DNA of 64,000 nt from Ferrimonas aestuarii. Lineage in GTDB: Bacteria; Pseudomonadota; Gammaproteobacteria; Enterobacterales; Shewanellaceae. Each line of letters starts with the position of its first letter. Position 1 is the stretch's first letter. The DNA lies in the NCBI RefSeq assembly GCF_005116665.1, contig NZ_SWCJ01000015.1, positions 1-64,000 of the forward strand, read 5' to 3'. Positions 50,041 through 60,667 of the stretch are shown in pieces. The position numbers were made by a program, and so were the translations under genes. The notes below the pieces were generated by a model. That model had not been told where the DNA came from. It was given only the letters and a program-made list of their open reading frames with translations, and searched no databases.

Positions 50041-50706
50041 ATGTCTAACAAGCAAGGGACAAAATCCCGCATTTTGGATGCCGCGGAGCGTCTATTTGCA
50101 GAACGAGGATTTGCAGACACATCATTGCGCCTCATTACCAGTAAGGCGGAAGTGAATCTGGCTTCAGTCAATTACCACTTTGGCTCGAAGAAGGAACTGA
50201 TCCAAGCAGTATTGGCGCGTTATCTGGATACCTTTATGCCAGCCTCTGCGGTGGAATTGAAACGGTTGCAAGGTCGGGACAATCTGACGGTGAATGAGAT
50301 CTTCGAAAGCTTGGTGCAGCCATTGCTGTCGTTAGACTCCGTGCGCCCGAAAGGGTCAAGCATCTTTCTGCAGTTGCTGGGGCGTGGTTATATTGAAAGC
50401 CAAGGTCACCTGCGTTGGTTTGTGACTACCCATTATGGCCAGCCTCTGGAGCTTATCGTGGCGTTGATTCACCAAGTGGATAACGACATCGATGCTGCGG
50501 AGCTGTTTTGGCGCTTGCACTTCACTCTAGGGACTGTGGTATTCACCATGGCGTCGTTTGAAGCGTTAAACGACATCGCCCATGCAGATTTTTCTCAAAA
50601 TAACGATGTGGAGTCAGTGATCAAACGACTGATTCCCTATGTGGCCGCTGGCGTGGTTGCGCCAGCACCTAGGTGGTCAGGGAATAAGGTTAAGGAACTG
50701 TCATGA
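50041..50706 (+). CDS. psrA: TetR-family fatty-acid degradation regulator PsrA
   Basis: This 221-residue regulator has an N-terminal TetR helix-turn-helix (ILDAAERLFAERGFADTSLRLITSKAEVNLASVNYHFGSK, about residues 10-50) that is nearly identical in pattern to Pseudomonas and Shewanella PsrA. The C-terminal ligand domain presumably binds long-chain acyl ligands. The gene overlaps fadE by ATGA, and a PsrA-type palindrome covers its promoter. PsrA in related genomes represses fatty-acid oxidation genes and releases DNA on binding fatty-acid derivatives. AAAGG lies 7-8 bases before the ATG. Confidence 0.9.
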   Translation: MSNKQGTKSRILDAAERLFAERGFADTSLRLITSKAEVNLASVNYHFGSKKELIQAVLARYLDTFMPASAVELKRLQGRDNLTVNEIFESLVQPLLSLDSVRPKGSSIFLQLLGRGYIESQGHLRWFVTTHYGQPLELIVALIHQVDNDIDAAELFWRLHFTLGTVVFTMASFEALNDIAHADFSQNNDVESVIKRLIPYVAAGVVAPAPRWSGNKVKELS

Positions 50707-52976
50707 CTCTCATACTGCTATTGATCATTGCCGTCATTGTGCTGTTTGGCATCACTGACGTGCGTCGACAGATTATCAGTAAGCCGATTTTTGGCTTCTT
50801 TAAGAAAGTGCTGCCACCGCTGTCACAAACAGAGCGGGAAGCGATGGAAGCGGGTACCGTCTGGTGGGACGGCGAGCTGTTTTCAGGAAAGCCGGATTGG
50901 CAGCAGTTGCACAACATGCCTCAAGGCCAGTTGAGCGATGCCGAGAAAGCCTTTATCGACAATCAGGTCGACACCTTGCTGCGCATGTTGGACGACCATG
51001 CGACGGTAGAGAACAAAGACTTGGCTCCTGAGGTGTGGGATTATCTGAAGAAGGAGCGCTTCTTCTCAATGATCATCCCGAAAAGCTACGGTGGTCTTGA
51101 ATTCTCGGCGTTGGGCGCGTCGACCATTGTGGCGCGCATCGCCAGTCGTTCGCTAACCGCAGCCATCACCGTTATGGTGCCAAACTCCTTAGGCCCCGGT
51201 GAGCTGCTGTCTCACTACGGTACCGAAGAGCAGAAGCAGCGCTGGTTACCTGGCCTTGCCGATGGGACCGAAGTTCCCTGTTTTGCGTTGACTGGGCCTG
51301 AAGCGGGCTCCGATGCCGGTGCCATTCCCGACAGTGGCGTGGTGTGCATGGGCGAATACGAAGGCGAACAGGTACTTGGCCTGAGGTTGAACTGGGAGAA
51401 GCGTTACATCACCCTTGCTCCTGTGGCGACCGTACTTGGATTGGCATTTAAGATGCGCGATCCCGATGGATTGCTAGGCGATAAGAAAGAGATTGGCATT
51501 ACCTGTGCGCTGATCCCAGCTTCCCACCCTGGAGTGGAGCTTGGCAATCGCCATAACCCTTTGAATATGTCGTTTATGAACGGTACCACCCGCGGAAAGG
51601 ACGTGTTTATTCCGCTGGACTGGATCATCGGTGGCCAAGATTACGCTGGCCGAGGTTGGCGTATGCTAGTTGAGTGTTTGTCAGCAGGTCGAGGCATCTC
51701 TCTGCCGGCACTGGCAACCTCTGCAGGCCATGTGGCCACGCGAACCACCTCTGCGTATTGTGGCGTGCGTCAACAGTTTGGTGTCAACATTGGTCAGTTT
51801 GAAGGGGTGCAGGAAGCGCTGGCGCGCATTACTGCAAACACCTACTTATTGGAAGCGGCGCGTAAATTCACCGTCGGCGCCATCGATATGAAGCAGAAGC
51901 CATCGGTGGTAACCGCCATCGCTAAGTATCACATGACTGAAATTGGCCGTCAGATCATTAACGACGCCATGGACATTCATGGGGGCAAAGGCATTCAGTT
52001 GGGGCCAAAGAACTACTTGGGCAACCAATACATGGCGCAGCCGGTCTCCATCACGGTGGAAGGGGCCAACATCTTAACTCGAAATCTGATGATCTTTGGC
52101 CAAGGTGCTACCCGTTGTCACCCTTATGTGCTTTCAGAGATGGAAGCGGTGGCGATGGAAGACAGCGACAAGGCGCTTAAGGTGTTTGATGGCCTGCTGT
52201 TCTCCCATATGTTGTATGGCGCCAGAAATGCAGGCGTGTCCTTGCTCAGCGCACTGACAGGCTCTCGCATCCAAAGCACGCCGGTTGCCGGTGAGACGGG
52301 GCGTCACTACCGCAATCTGAGCCGCTTGAGTGCCAACTTGGCGCTGATGTCGGATCTGGCCATGGCCACCTTAGGTGGCAGTTTGAAACAGAAAGAGATG
52401 ATCTCCGCTCGCCTTGGCGATGTGCTCAGTCAACTGTATTTGGCGTCTGCCGTGCTGCGTCACTTTGAGGCCGAAGGACGTCAGCAGGGCGACCTGCCAT
52501 TGGTGCACTACAGCGTCGAAAAGTGCTGCTATGAAGCGGCAAATGCTTTGGAAGAGGTGATTCGAAACTTCCCATCTCGTCCTATGGCGTGGCTGGCGAA
52601 ACTGCTTATCTTCCCCGTTGGCAACCATTTCTGCATGCCGAAAGACGCATTGGCTCAAGCGGTGTGCCAGACAGTTGCTAAGCCAAACGTGGTACGAGAG
52701 CGCATTACTCACCTGTGTGCGCTGCCGGAAGGCCATGAAGATGGTATCTCTGAGGTGGAGTCGGCGTTTGTGGCCTTAAGTGAGATGCAGCCTGTGATCG
52801 CGCTGATTAAAAAGGCGATGAAGAAAGGCAAGCTGCCTAAGCAGGCAATCACGCCAGAACTCATCGACCTTGCTGCCGATGAGGACGTGATAAGCTCTGC
52901 ACAAGCCGAGCAATTACAGCGCGCTTGGAAGCTTCGTCTTACCGCCATTCACGTGGATGAGTTCGCCTCGTTGTAA
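50703..52976 (+). CDS. fadE: Acyl-CoA dehydrogenase FadE
   Basis: This 757-residue enzyme catalyses the first step of fatty-acid beta-oxidation. It has an N-terminal membrane-associating helix (about 1-18) and an acyl-CoA dehydrogenase core (about 80-470) with FFSMIIPKSYGGLEFSALG, CFALTGPEAGSDAGAI (FAD/substrate loop), NWEKRYITLAPVA and DIHGGKGIQLGPKNYLG. A FadE-specific C-terminal extension (about 480-757) follows. The length is in the range of the large FadE/YafH group. Co-transcribed with psrA (ATGA overlap), so it is under PsrA control. Confidence 0.95.
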   Translation: MTLILLLIIAVIVLFGITDVRRQIISKPIFGFFKKVLPPLSQTEREAMEAGTVWWDGELFSGKPDWQQLHNMPQGQLSDAEKAFIDNQVDTLLRMLDDHATVENKDLAPEVWDYLKKERFFSMIIPKSYGGLEFSALGASTIVARIASRSLTAAITVMVPNSLGPGELLSHYGTEEQKQRWLPGLADGTEVPCFALTGPEAGSDAGAIPDSGVVCMGEYEGEQVLGLRLNWEKRYITLAPVATVLGLAFKMRDPDGLLGDKKEIGITCALIPASHPGVELGNRHNPLNMSFMNGTTRGKDVFIPLDWIIGGQDYAGRGWRMLVECLSAGRGISLPALATSAGHVATRTTSAYCGVRQQFGVNIGQFEGVQEALARITANTYLLEAARKFTVGAIDMKQKPSVVTAIAKYHMTEIGRQIINDAMDIHGGKGIQLGPKNYLGNQYMAQPVSITVEGANILTRNLMIFGQGATRCHPYVLSEMEAVAMEDSDKALKVFDGLLFSHMLYGARNAGVSLLSALTGSRIQSTPVAGETGRHYRNLSRLSANLALMSDLAMATLGGSLKQKEMISARLGDVLSQLYLASAVLRHFEAEGRQQGDLPLVHYSVEKCCYEAANALEEVIRNFPSRPMAWLAKLLIFPVGNHFCMPKDALAQAVCQTVAKPNVVRERITHLCALPEGHEDGISEVESAFVALSEMQPVIALIKKAMKKGKLPKQAITPELIDLAADEDVISSAQAEQLQRAWKLRLTAIHVDEFASL

Positions 52977-52994
52977 TTAAAAAGACCAGTTTAG

Positions 52995-53020
52995 AAGGCC
53001 AGCGTTTGCTGGCCTTTTTT
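52995..53020 (+). terminator. Terminator of psrA-fadE
   Basis: AAGGCCAGC-GTTT-GCTGGCC is followed by six T-residues. Confidence 0.93.
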
Positions 53021-53170
53021 ATGCTGGTAAAACTCCTAGTGTTTCTACCTATTTAGGAGTGAATCTGGATCCAGATAACAAAATCGGAAACTTGATTGAT
53101 CCTGATCACGGTATCGGTCACCTCTCTGTCGCATTCTTTCGGAGAGCTTAGATGCGAGAGGACTGCAAAC

Positions 53171-53623
53171 ATGGACCGATGGGCTTGGTTAGATCTCGAT
53201 TCCCACCTAGTGGAGAAATCCGTCACAGAGAAAGTGCTGTATCGCCATTTTATCCCGATGTATCTGCACTATTTTGAGCGCTACATGAAGGCCAAACGAG
53301 GCAATGATCCTCAACAGGCCTTAAGTGCAGAAAAGGTGTTTCATACGATTCCGCTTGCCTTTATTGACGAGCTGCAAGCCAACCAGATGCAGCTGGACCA
53401 CCCGCTATTACGGCATTACGACATCGATCTAGAAGATGAGTTGATGGCTGGTGAACTGGGAGATAATCTGCGGGCTCAGGAGAGCTATGAGACAGCGCGC
53501 GGTATCTTTAATGACTGCATCATCGGCTTGGATCCACAGCATCAACTGCATGCGGCGGAGCTAACTTGGTTCCAAGTGTTGCAACATAAAGCCAGTCAGT
53601 TAAGCCATCAATGGTTTCATTAG
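53171..53623 (+). CDS. Conserved-looking hypothetical protein
   Basis: This 150-residue soluble protein is acidic and mostly helical (WAWLDLDSHLVEKSVTEKVLYRHFIPMYLHYFERYMKAKRG...). It has no signal peptide, membrane helix or recognised motif. AGAGGA, 8 bases before ATG 53171, fixes the start; the upstream ATG 53096 adds a low-quality leader. It sits alone between the fadE terminator and the pykA terminator. I do not recognise the family. Confidence 0.65.
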   Translation: MDRWAWLDLDSHLVEKSVTEKVLYRHFIPMYLHYFERYMKAKRGNDPQQALSAEKVFHTIPLAFIDELQANQMQLDHPLLRHYDIDLEDELMAGELGDNLRAQESYETARGIFNDCIIGLDPQHQLHAAELTWFQVLQHKASQLSHQWFH

Positions 53624-53805
53624 CTTTAGACAAACTAAAGCGAGCGGCCTTGTCCCCAATGATCTCCGCTTTGTGAGGTGGCCGAATTTTCTCAGCGTTG
53701 AGTGTGCCGTCGTTAACGTTGATGGACGGCTTAATGAGGCGAGGTGAAGGCAAGTGTTTCGGCTGTTTGGCTGTGAATGTTGTTTAGTCCATTCTGCCAC
53801 GGCAT

Positions 53806-53835
53806 AAAAAAGGGTTAGCCATTGGCTAACCCTTT
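53806..53835 (-). terminator. Terminator of pykA (bidirectional)
   Basis: AAAGGGTTAGCC (53809-53820) pairs with GGCTAACCCTTT (53824-53835). The A-run at 53806-53811 gives the U-tail on the minus strand. Confidence 0.92.
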
Positions 53836-53858
53836 ATCGTTACAGGGAAATATAACGA

Positions 53859-55295
53859 TTATTCAACCACTACAACCTTGGTAGTGTTGGTGCCACCGAT
53901 GGTTTCCATCATGTCACCCTTAGTCACCAGAACCAGATCGCCGCTCTCTAGCAGGCCTGCATTCTTGATTTCAGAGATGGCAGCGCTAACTAGATGGCCA
54001 GGTTCGTGTTGAGTGGAGTCAAACTTCACTGGGTACACACCACGGTACAGAGCCATACGAGCCAGAGTGCCTTCGTGACGAGACAGGGCAATGATTGGCA
54101 GGCTTGAGGTGATGCGGCTCATGATCATTGGCGTGTTACCAGACTCGGTCAGGGCAACAATGGCTTTTACGCCTTCCAAGTGGTTTGCAGCATACATGGT
54201 CGCCAGAGCAACGGTCTCTTCAACGGTTTTGAAGCGCTCATCCAGACGGTGCTTAGATACCTTAACGCGTGGGTTCTTCTCAGCACCGATACACACACTT
54301 GCCATTGCGGCAACGGTCTCTTCTGGGAAGTCACCCGCAGCAGTTTCAGCAGACAGCATCACCGCGTCAGTACCATCAAGAACGGCGTTAGCTACGTCCA
54401 TCACTTCAGCACGAGTTGGCATTGGGCTGGTGATCATGGACTCCATCATTTGAGTCGCAGTGATAACAACGCGGTTCAGTTGACGACAACGAGCAATCAG
54501 CTTCTTCTGCACGCCCATCAGCTCGGCATCGCCGATCTCAACGCCCAGATCACCACGAGCAACCATAACGGCGTCGGAGGCCAGAATTACGTCATCCATC
54601 GCTTCGTCAGTGGCAACGGCTTCTGCACGCTCAACTTTGGCAACGATGTGGGCGTTACAGCCAGCTTCACGAGCCAGTTCACGAGCGTAGTGCAGATCTT
54701 CACCGGTACGAGGGAAAGAAACCGCTAGGTAATCAACTTCGATCAAAGCCGCAGTTTTGATGTCTGCTTTATCTTTGTCGGTCAGCGCCGCAGCGGATAG
54801 ACCACCGCCTTGCTTGTTGATGCCCTTGTTGTTGGACAGAGGACCAGCAACGGTAACGGAAGTGATTACCTTGTTGCCTTCTACTTTCTCTACACGCAGT
54901 TGTACGCGGCCGTCATCCAGAAGCAGGATGTCGCCGGTATCAACGTCTTGTGGCAGGTTTTTGTAGTCCAGACCAACTTGGTTTTCATCGCCTTCGCCTT
55001 TAGGCAGATCGCTGTCCAAGATGAAAGTGTGGCCCATAGGCAGCTGCACTTTGCCATCTTTGAAAGTAGACACACGAATTTTCGGGCCTTGCAGATCGCC
55101 AAGAATGGCCACGTGCTTACCGTGTTTAGCGGCAAGTTCACGCACTTCATTAGCACGCTTAACGTGATCTTCAGGGCTGCCGTGGGAGAAGTTCATTCGA
55201 ACTACGTTAGCGCCGGCCTTGATGATCTTTTCAAGATTACCGTCGCGGTCGGTTGCTGGGCCAAGAGTAGTTACGATTTTGGTTCTTCTGAGCAT
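53859..55295 (-). CDS. pykA: Pyruvate kinase II
   Basis: This 478-residue enzyme converts phosphoenolpyruvate and ADP to pyruvate and ATP. It shows [56 protein letters not shown], the active-site Lys region [33 protein letters not shown] and [15 protein letters not shown]. The C-terminal allosteric domain ends [12 protein letters not shown]. It is closest in pattern to E. coli PykA. ATG 55295 has GGAG 6 bases upstream, preferred over ATG 55307. In Shewanella this gene belongs to the HexR regulon. Confidence 0.96.
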   Translation of the reverse strand: MLRRTKIVTTLGPATDRDGNLEKIIKAGANVVRMNFSHGSPEDHVKRANEVRELAAKHGKHVAILGDLQGPKIRVSTFKDGKVQLPMGHTFILDSDLPKGEGDENQVGLDYKNLPQDVDTGDILLLDDGRVQLRVEKVEGNKVITSVTVAGPLSNNKGINKQGGGLSAAALTDKDKADIKTAALIEVDYLAVSFPRTGEDLHYARELAREAGCNAHIVAKVERAEAVATDEAMDDVILASDAVMVARGDLGVEIGDAELMGVQKKLIARCRQLNRVVITATQMMESMITSPMPTRAEVMDVANAVLDGTDAVMLSAETAAGDFPEETVAAMASVCIGAEKNPRVKVSKHRLDERFKTVEETVALATMYAANHLEGVKAIVALTESGNTPMIMSRITSSLPIIALSRHEGTLARMALYRGVYPVKFDSTQHEPGHLVSAAISEIKNAGLLESGDLVLVTKGDMMETIGGTNTTKVVVVE

Positions 55296-55490
55296 AGGTG
55301 ACTCCATACAGAATTCAGGCTCGAAATAAAAAATAAAAAAAAAATTTGGAACTTACCGTAGTCGATAAAAGTTCATTTTGAAAGAAACTTACACAAATTA
55401 TAGGTGTAGGTTCAATACAAAAATGTGACCTAGTGCAAGGTCAAGACCCTAAAACTGCCAATATTGATGAAAAGTGTAGTCGCTATAAGA

Positions 55491-55524
55491 AAAAAAATGC
55501 CGCAGTTCTTGTTAAACTGCGGCA
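55491..55524 (-). terminator. Terminator of hexR
   Basis: TGCCGCAGTT (55498-55507) and AACTGCGGCA (55515-55524) form a 10-bp stem. The A-run at 55491-55497 gives the U-tail on the minus strand. Confidence 0.92.
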
Positions 55525-55544
55525 CAGACTTTGAGGTGTGCGTG

Positions 55545-56399
55545 TTAAATGTGCGACGGTTTCTCGAAACGAGACTCTCGAATCGCTTCTTTTACCCGCT
55601 TCAGGCTGTCACGGAAGCGTGGTCCGCGGCGCAGCGTAAAGCCAGTTGCCAGCACATCGATTACGGTTAGGTGGGCCAGGCGCGACGCCATAGGGATAAA
55701 CATGTCGGTGTCTTCAGGCACTTCTACGGTTATCGCTAAGGTGGCTTCTCGAGCCAGCGGGCTGTCTTTGGCGGTGATTGCGATGACCTGAGCGTTGTTA
55801 TCCCGAGCCAGTTTAGCAACCTCTACCATGGCTTTGGTTCGCCCGGTGTGGGAGAACAGCACCAGTACCGAACCTGTGGTGGCGTTGATGCAGCTCATGC
55901 GCATCATCAACACGTCATCAAAACAGGTCACTGGTACGTTGAAGCGGAAGAATTTGTTCTGCGCATCGTGGGCAACGGAGGAGGAGGCCCCCAAGCCGAA
56001 GAAGGAGATGTGCTGAGCTTGAGTTAAGATATCAACAGCGCGATTGACCGCCATCGGATCCACGGACTGGCGTGCGGTGTCGAGCGCAGCCATAGAGGAC
56101 TCAAATATCTTGTTGGTGTAGGAGTCTGGACCGTCGTCTTCATCGACGTGACGGGAGACGTAAGGCGTTCCATTTGCCAGACTTTGTGCTAGATGTAGCT
56201 TAAAATCTGGAAAGCCCTTAGTGTCTAAGCGGCGACAGAAGCGGTTTACCGTAGGTTCGCTGACGTCAGCCATTTTCGCGAGAGTCGCGATGCTGGCATG
56301 GATAGCGGTTTGGGGAGAGGTTAAGATGACTTCCGCTACTTTGCGCTCGGACTTACTGAAGTTGCTTAAATTTGATTGTATTTTTTCTAGTGTATTCAT
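55545..56399 (-). CDS. hexR: RpiR-family transcriptional regulator HexR
   Basis: This 284-residue regulator has an N-terminal RpiR helix-turn-helix (about 1-75, ASIATLAKMADVSEPTVNRFCRRLDTKGFPDFKLHLAQ) and a C-terminal SIS domain (about 125-260, ISFFGLGASSSVAHDAQNKFFRF, VLVLFSHTGRTKAMVEVAKLARDN). The SIS domain binds 2-keto-3-deoxy-6-phosphogluconate. HexR controls central carbon genes (zwf-pgl-edd-eda, pykA and others). It is divergent from zwf with HexR-type sites in the gap, as in Shewanella. Confidence 0.95.
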   Translation of the reverse strand: MNTLEKIQSNLSNFSKSERKVAEVILTSPQTAIHASIATLAKMADVSEPTVNRFCRRLDTKGFPDFKLHLAQSLANGTPYVSRHVDEDDGPDSYTNKIFESSMAALDTARQSVDPMAVNRAVDILTQAQHISFFGLGASSSVAHDAQNKFFRFNVPVTCFDDVLMMRMSCINATTGSVLVLFSHTGRTKAMVEVAKLARDNNAQVIAITAKDSPLAREATLAITVEVPEDTDMFIPMASRLAHLTVIDVLATGFTLRRGPRFRDSLKRVKEAIRESRFEKPSHI

Positions 56400-56526
56400 G
56401 CGATCTTTCGCCCAGTTTACCGAGAAGATGGCTGCAATATGGAGCCACTCACGTCCTATAATAAGGGTCAGTCGATGACGAAACTGAGCGGCTTGCGGCT
56501 AAACCGAATTATGCAGTTCTCAATAG

Positions 56527-56546
56527 TTTACAAACGAAGTTGTAAA
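56527..56546. promoter_or_regulatory. Inverted repeat in the hexR-zwf gap
   Basis: TTTACAA-ACGAAG-TTGTAAA is a perfect 7-6-7 inverted repeat. Its half-sites resemble outward-facing HexR half-sites. It is 128 bases upstream of the hexR start and may be a second operator or a promoter element. Confidence 0.4.
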
Positions 56547-56602
56547 TTATCTAGCATTTCAGTGCACTCCGCCGTTGCAATCTCGAAAATTATTCTCTTT
56601 AA

Positions 56603-56617
56603 TGTAGTAAATTTACA
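56603..56617. promoter_or_regulatory. HexR-type operator upstream of zwf
   Basis: TGTAGTAAATTTACA matches the HexR consensus TGTAATTAAATTACA at most positions and keeps both TGTA/TACA ends. It lies 42-56 bases before the zwf start codon. Confidence 0.75.
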
Positions 56618-56658
56618 AAAACAATGCGATAGCATTAGTTGATGATAGGAGTTGGATA

Positions 56659-58137
56659 GTGACCCACTTTACCGGCTCGGTGGCAAAGCCGTGCGATTTC
56701 GTGCTCTTTGGTACCAGCGGCGATTTAGCTCGCCGTAAGCTGATCCCCTCTCTGTACCAGTTAGATAAAGCTGGCTTGTTGCATGACGGCACTCGCATTC
56801 TTGGGGTAGCTCGTCAGGAGATGAGTCAAGAGGAGTACCTGGAGGCCATCCGCGCTTCCCTAGGTCAATTCCTTAAAGAAGCCGTGGATGACGACGTTCT
56901 TCAGCGTCTGCTTAAGCGCTGTCACTATCTCTCCATGGATTTCACCCAGCCAGAAGGTTACCAACAGTTCCATGAACTGCGGCAATCCGCCCCAGACAAT
57001 GTCATGGTGAACTATTTCGCGACTCCCCCTTCTATTTATGGCGCCATCTGCCGCTGTTTGCATTCCAGCTCTCTGATTACCTCCTCCACCCGTGTTGTTC
57101 TAGAAAAACCCATTGGTCATGACCTTGAGTCCTCCAAGGTGATCAACGATCAAGTGGCGGAGTTCTTCGAAGAGAATCAGATCTACCGTATTGACCACTA
57201 CTTAGGTAAAGAAACCGTTCAGAACTTGGTGGCACTGCGTTTTGCCAACTCACTGTTTGCCTCGAAGTGGGACAACCGTACCATCGATCATGTGCAGATC
57301 ACCGTGGCTGAAGAGGTGGGCATCGAAGGCCGCTGGAGCTATTTCGACCAAGCGGGCCAGATGCGAGACATGATCCAAAACCACCTGCTGCAGGTGTTGT
57401 CTTTGGTGGCCATGGACCCTCCGGTCAATCTGGATGCGGACTCCATTCGTGATGAGAAGGTGAAAGTCTTAAAGTCACTGCGTCCTATCAATGCTAACAA
57501 CGTGTTCGATACCACCGTTCGCGGTCAGTACTCGGCCGGCTTCCTTAAAGGCCAGCCAGTCCCCGGTTACCTAGAAGAGGAGGGGGCAAACCTCAACTCA
57601 GACACGGAAACCTTTGCGGCGCTTCGAGTGGATATCGATAACTGGCGCTGGTCCGGCGTGCCGTTCTATCTGCGAACCGGTAAGCGGATGCCGTTTAAGT
57701 GCTCCGAAATTGTGGTGTACTTTAAGAACCCACCTCACAACCTGTATCGCGACAGTTATCGCCAACTGCCACCAAACAAGCTCACCATCCGTCTGCAGCC
57801 TCACGAAGGGGTTGAGATTCAGATGATGAACAAGGTACCAGGTCTGGATGAAACCCAGCGTCTGCAAACCACCAAGTTGGATCTGTCCTTCTCCGACACC
57901 TTCAAAGATCAGCGCGTTGCCGATGCATACGAACGACTGCTGTTAGAGTGCATGTTGGGTAACCAGTCGCTGTTTGTTCGTCGTGATGAAGTGGAGCAGG
58001 CGTGGACTTGGTGTGATTCAATTCTCCGTGCTTGGGGTGACTCACACGAGCTGCCAAAAGCTTACCCTGCAGGCACTTGGGGGCCGGTAGCCTCTGTAGC
58101 GCTGATCACCAAAGACGGCCGCTCTTGGGATGAGTAA
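56659..58137 (+). CDS. zwf: Glucose-6-phosphate 1-dehydrogenase
   Basis: This 492-residue enzyme oxidises glucose-6-phosphate with NADP+, the entry step to the Entner-Doudoroff and pentose-phosphate routes. Motifs are the dinucleotide-binding [20 protein letters not shown] (about 12-31), [10 protein letters not shown], the active site [15 protein letters not shown] (about 175-189) and [16 protein letters not shown]. The start is GTG with AGGAG upstream. First gene of zwf-pgl-edd-eda; its end overlaps pgl by 8 bases. Confidence 0.96.
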   Translation: MTHFTGSVAKPCDFVLFGTSGDLARRKLIPSLYQLDKAGLLHDGTRILGVARQEMSQEEYLEAIRASLGQFLKEAVDDDVLQRLLKRCHYLSMDFTQPEGYQQFHELRQSAPDNVMVNYFATPPSIYGAICRCLHSSSLITSSTRVVLEKPIGHDLESSKVINDQVAEFFEENQIYRIDHYLGKETVQNLVALRFANSLFASKWDNRTIDHVQITVAEEVGIEGRWSYFDQAGQMRDMIQNHLLQVLSLVAMDPPVNLDADSIRDEKVKVLKSLRPINANNVFDTTVRGQYSAGFLKGQPVPGYLEEEGANLNSDTETFAALRVDIDNWRWSGVPFYLRTGKRMPFKCSEIVVYFKNPPHNLYRDSYRQLPPNKLTIRLQPHEGVEIQMMNKVPGLDETQRLQTTKLDLSFSDTFKDQRVADAYERLLLECMLGNQSLFVRRDEVEQAWTWCDSILRAWGDSHELPKAYPAGTWGPVASVALITKDGRSWDE

Positions 58138-58843
58138 TATGATAAGCCTCCCCGTATTGAAAACCTTCGACACCGCGCCAGAGTTGGCTCAGGTGTTGGC
58201 GAAGAAGATTGCTGCCCAGCTGCAAGAGTCGGTAGACAAAAAGGGCAGCGCCTCATTGGTGCTCTCCGGTGGCAGTACGCCATTGAAGCTATTTGCGGCT
58301 CTATCAACGCAAGCGATTGACTGGCAAGAGGTGTTCGTCACCTTAGCGGATGAGCGCTGGGTATCCCCTGAACACGCAGACTCCAATGAACGCTTGGTTC
58401 GCGAGCATCTTCTGGTCAACCGCGCCGCATCGGCCAAGTTTCGCGGCCTGAAGAACATCCACTCCACGCCAGAGCAGGGTGTGCAGATGACTACCGAAGT
58501 GCTGTCGAATCTGCCACGACCTTTTGATGTGGTGATTCTTGGTATGGGTAACGACGGTCATACCGCATCGTTATTCCCCTGCTCTGAGCAATTGACCCAG
58601 GGGCTGGAAACCGAGGCGATGTGTCTTGCGGTGCACCCGACTACGGCACCTCATGGCCGATTGTCACTGTCGCTGTCCGCACTGCTTAACAGTCGCCAAA
58701 TTTATCTGCACCTTCAGGGTGAGGCCAAGCAGCAAGTGCTGGAACAGGCACTAAGCTCAGACGATGTGATGGCGATGCCCATCCGCGCCGTGCTGAAGCA
58801 GCGCAACACGCCCGTTGATGTTTACTGGAGCAAAAATTCATGA
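58130..58843 (+). CDS. pgl: 6-phosphogluconolactonase
   Basis: This 237-residue enzyme of the DevB type hydrolyses 6-phosphogluconolactone. It shows [60 protein letters not shown] with the catalytic His, and [16 protein letters not shown]. It overlaps both zwf (8 bases) and edd (ATGA), so translation is coupled along the operon. Confidence 0.95.
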   Translation: MSNMISLPVLKTFDTAPELAQVLAKKIAAQLQESVDKKGSASLVLSGGSTPLKLFAALSTQAIDWQEVFVTLADERWVSPEHADSNERLVREHLLVNRAASAKFRGLKNIHSTPEQGVQMTTEVLSNLPRPFDVVILGMGNDGHTASLFPCSEQLTQGLETEAMCLAVHPTTAPHGRLSLSLSALLNSRQIYLHLQGEAKQQVLEQALSSDDVMAMPIRAVLKQRNTPVDVYWSKNS

Positions 58844-60654
58844 CCCACGCCACCATTACTGCGGTAACCGAGCGTATCGTCCAGCGCAGCCAAGCGCGCC
58901 GTCAGGCCTACTTGGCTCGTATGCTAAAACAGCAGGAGAAAGGGGTTCAGCGTGAAGCGCTCTCTTGCTCAAACCTTGCTCACGGCTTTGCGAGCTGTGG
59001 TAAGCAGGAAAAGGACACGCTGTCGCACTTTAATAAGTCCAATATCGCCATCACGACCGCCTACAACGACATGTTGTCGGCGCACCAGCCTTATGGTGTC
59101 TACCCTGACATCATCAAAGAAGCTTGCCGTGAGGTAGGCTCCGTGGCTCAGGTGGCGGGCGGCGTTCCAGCGATGTGTGATGGCGTGACCCAAGGTCAGC
59201 CGGGCATGGAGCTCAGCCTGATGTCTCGGGATGTGATCGCCATGGCCACCTCGGTTGGCTTATCCCACGCCATGTTTGATGGCTCATTGATGCTGGGGAT
59301 CTGTGACAAGATTGTTCCCGGACTGCTGATGGGCGCCATGAGCTTTGGTTACCTGCCCACCCTGTTTGTGCCAGCCGGTCCTATGCCATCTGGCCTTCCA
59401 AATAAAGAGAAAGCCAAGGTTCGTCAGGAGTATGCTCAAGGTAAGGTCAGCGATGATGACCTGCTCAAAGCCGAGTCCGCGTCCTACCATAGCCCTGGTA
59501 CTTGTACCTTTTACGGCACCGCCAACTCCAACCAGTTGGTTCTTGAGGCCATGGGTCTGCAACTGCCGGGCTCGTCGTTCGTGAATCCAACCAGTCCTCT
59601 GCGTCTGGCCCTGACTAAGCTGGCAAGCCAGCAGGTGTGCCGCATGGCTCAGCCGGGTGATGGCTTTACGCCACTGTATAAGATTGTGGATGAAAAGAGC
59701 GTGGTTAACGGCATCGTGGCACTGCTGGCTACCGGTGGCTCCACCAACTTAACCATGCACATTGTGGCTGCGGCTCGTGCTGCGGGCATCATCGTGGATT
59801 GGCAGGATTTCGCCGAGCTATCTGCGGTAACGCCACTGTTGGCTCGTGTTTATCCAAATGGACAGGCTGACATCAACCACTTCCACCAAGCCGGTGGCAT
59901 GGCATTCCTGATTCGTGAGCTGCGCCGTGGTGGCCTGCTTCACGATGACGTGCATACTGCCGCGGGCTATGGTCTTGAGCGCTACACTGAAAAACCGGAA
60001 CTGGTTGACGGTAAAGTGGTGTGGAACCCAATCCCTGAAGCCTCAGGAGATGACGAAATTCTGCGTCCTGTGGATCGCCCGTTCCTGCCAAATGGCGGCA
60101 TGAACCTAGTGAAAGGCAATTTGGGACGAGCGGTGATCAAGACCTCTGCCGTTGCTGAAGAGCATCAGGTGATCGAAGCGCCGGCTAAGATCTTTGAGTC
60201 TCAAGCTGCGCTGACCAAGGCGTTCCAAGATGGCGAATTGAATCAAGATTTCGTTGCCATTGTGCGTTACCAAGGCCCTCAGGCCAACGGTATGCCTGAG
60301 CTGCACAAGCTGTTGCCACCACTGGGTGTGCTCCAAGACCAAGGTTTCAAAGTAGCGCTGGTTACCGACGGCCGTATGTCTGGCGCTTCCGGTAAAGTGC
60401 CGGCTGCCATTCACGTTAGCCCAGAAGCCCTTGATGGCGGATTGCTGGCTAAAGTGAAGGAGGGCGATCTGGTTCGTCTGGACGCCAAGACCGGTATCCT
60501 TGAGCTGCTGGTGGACGAAGTAGAAATCGAATCTCGCACTGTGCCTGAGAAGGATCTTCGTGATAACGACGAAGGCCTTGGTCGCGAACTGTTTAAGAAT
60601 ATGCGTAAGCTGCTGTCTAGCCCAGAAACGGGCGCATCGGCACTGTTAGATTAA
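58840..60654 (+). CDS. edd: Phosphogluconate dehydratase
   Basis: This 604-residue enzyme of the IlvD/Edd family dehydrates 6-phosphogluconate to 2-keto-3-deoxy-6-phosphogluconate. It carries Fe-S ligand and substrate motifs: [90 protein letters not shown], and the C-terminal [25 protein letters not shown]. The length is typical for Edd. Confidence 0.96.
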   Translation: MTHATITAVTERIVQRSQARRQAYLARMLKQQEKGVQREALSCSNLAHGFASCGKQEKDTLSHFNKSNIAITTAYNDMLSAHQPYGVYPDIIKEACREVGSVAQVAGGVPAMCDGVTQGQPGMELSLMSRDVIAMATSVGLSHAMFDGSLMLGICDKIVPGLLMGAMSFGYLPTLFVPAGPMPSGLPNKEKAKVRQEYAQGKVSDDDLLKAESASYHSPGTCTFYGTANSNQLVLEAMGLQLPGSSFVNPTSPLRLALTKLASQQVCRMAQPGDGFTPLYKIVDEKSVVNGIVALLATGGSTNLTMHIVAAARAAGIIVDWQDFAELSAVTPLLARVYPNGQADINHFHQAGGMAFLIRELRRGGLLHDDVHTAAGYGLERYTEKPELVDGKVVWNPIPEASGDDEILRPVDRPFLPNGGMNLVKGNLGRAVIKTSAVAEEHQVIEAPAKIFESQAALTKAFQDGELNQDFVAIVRYQGPQANGMPELHKLLPPLGVLQDQGFKVALVTDGRMSGASGKVPAAIHVSPEALDGGLLAKVKEGDLVRLDAKTGILELLVDEVEIESRTVPEKDLRDNDEGLGRELFKNMRKLLSSPETGASALLD

Positions 60655-60667
60655 GTCGAGGACTTAT

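Noticed and set aside
53032..53060. ACTCCTA...TAGGAGT inverted repeat downstream of fadE
   Set aside because: Seven-base arms with a 15-base loop can occur by chance, and no link to a gene start was evident.
53623..53641. GCTTTAG-ACAAA-CTAAAGC hairpin after the hypothetical gene at 53171-53623
   Set aside because: Short stem of 7 bp without a U-run; not enough for a terminator call.
54180..55301. Plus-strand frames opposite pykA
   Set aside because: Shadows of a gene that is unambiguous along its whole length.
55391..55412. CTTACAC...GTGTAGG inverted repeat upstream of pykA as a HexR operator
   Set aside because: Half-sites (ACAC/GTGT) and spacing do not fit TGTA-N7-TACA. HexR control of pykA is known in relatives, but this site is not convincing.
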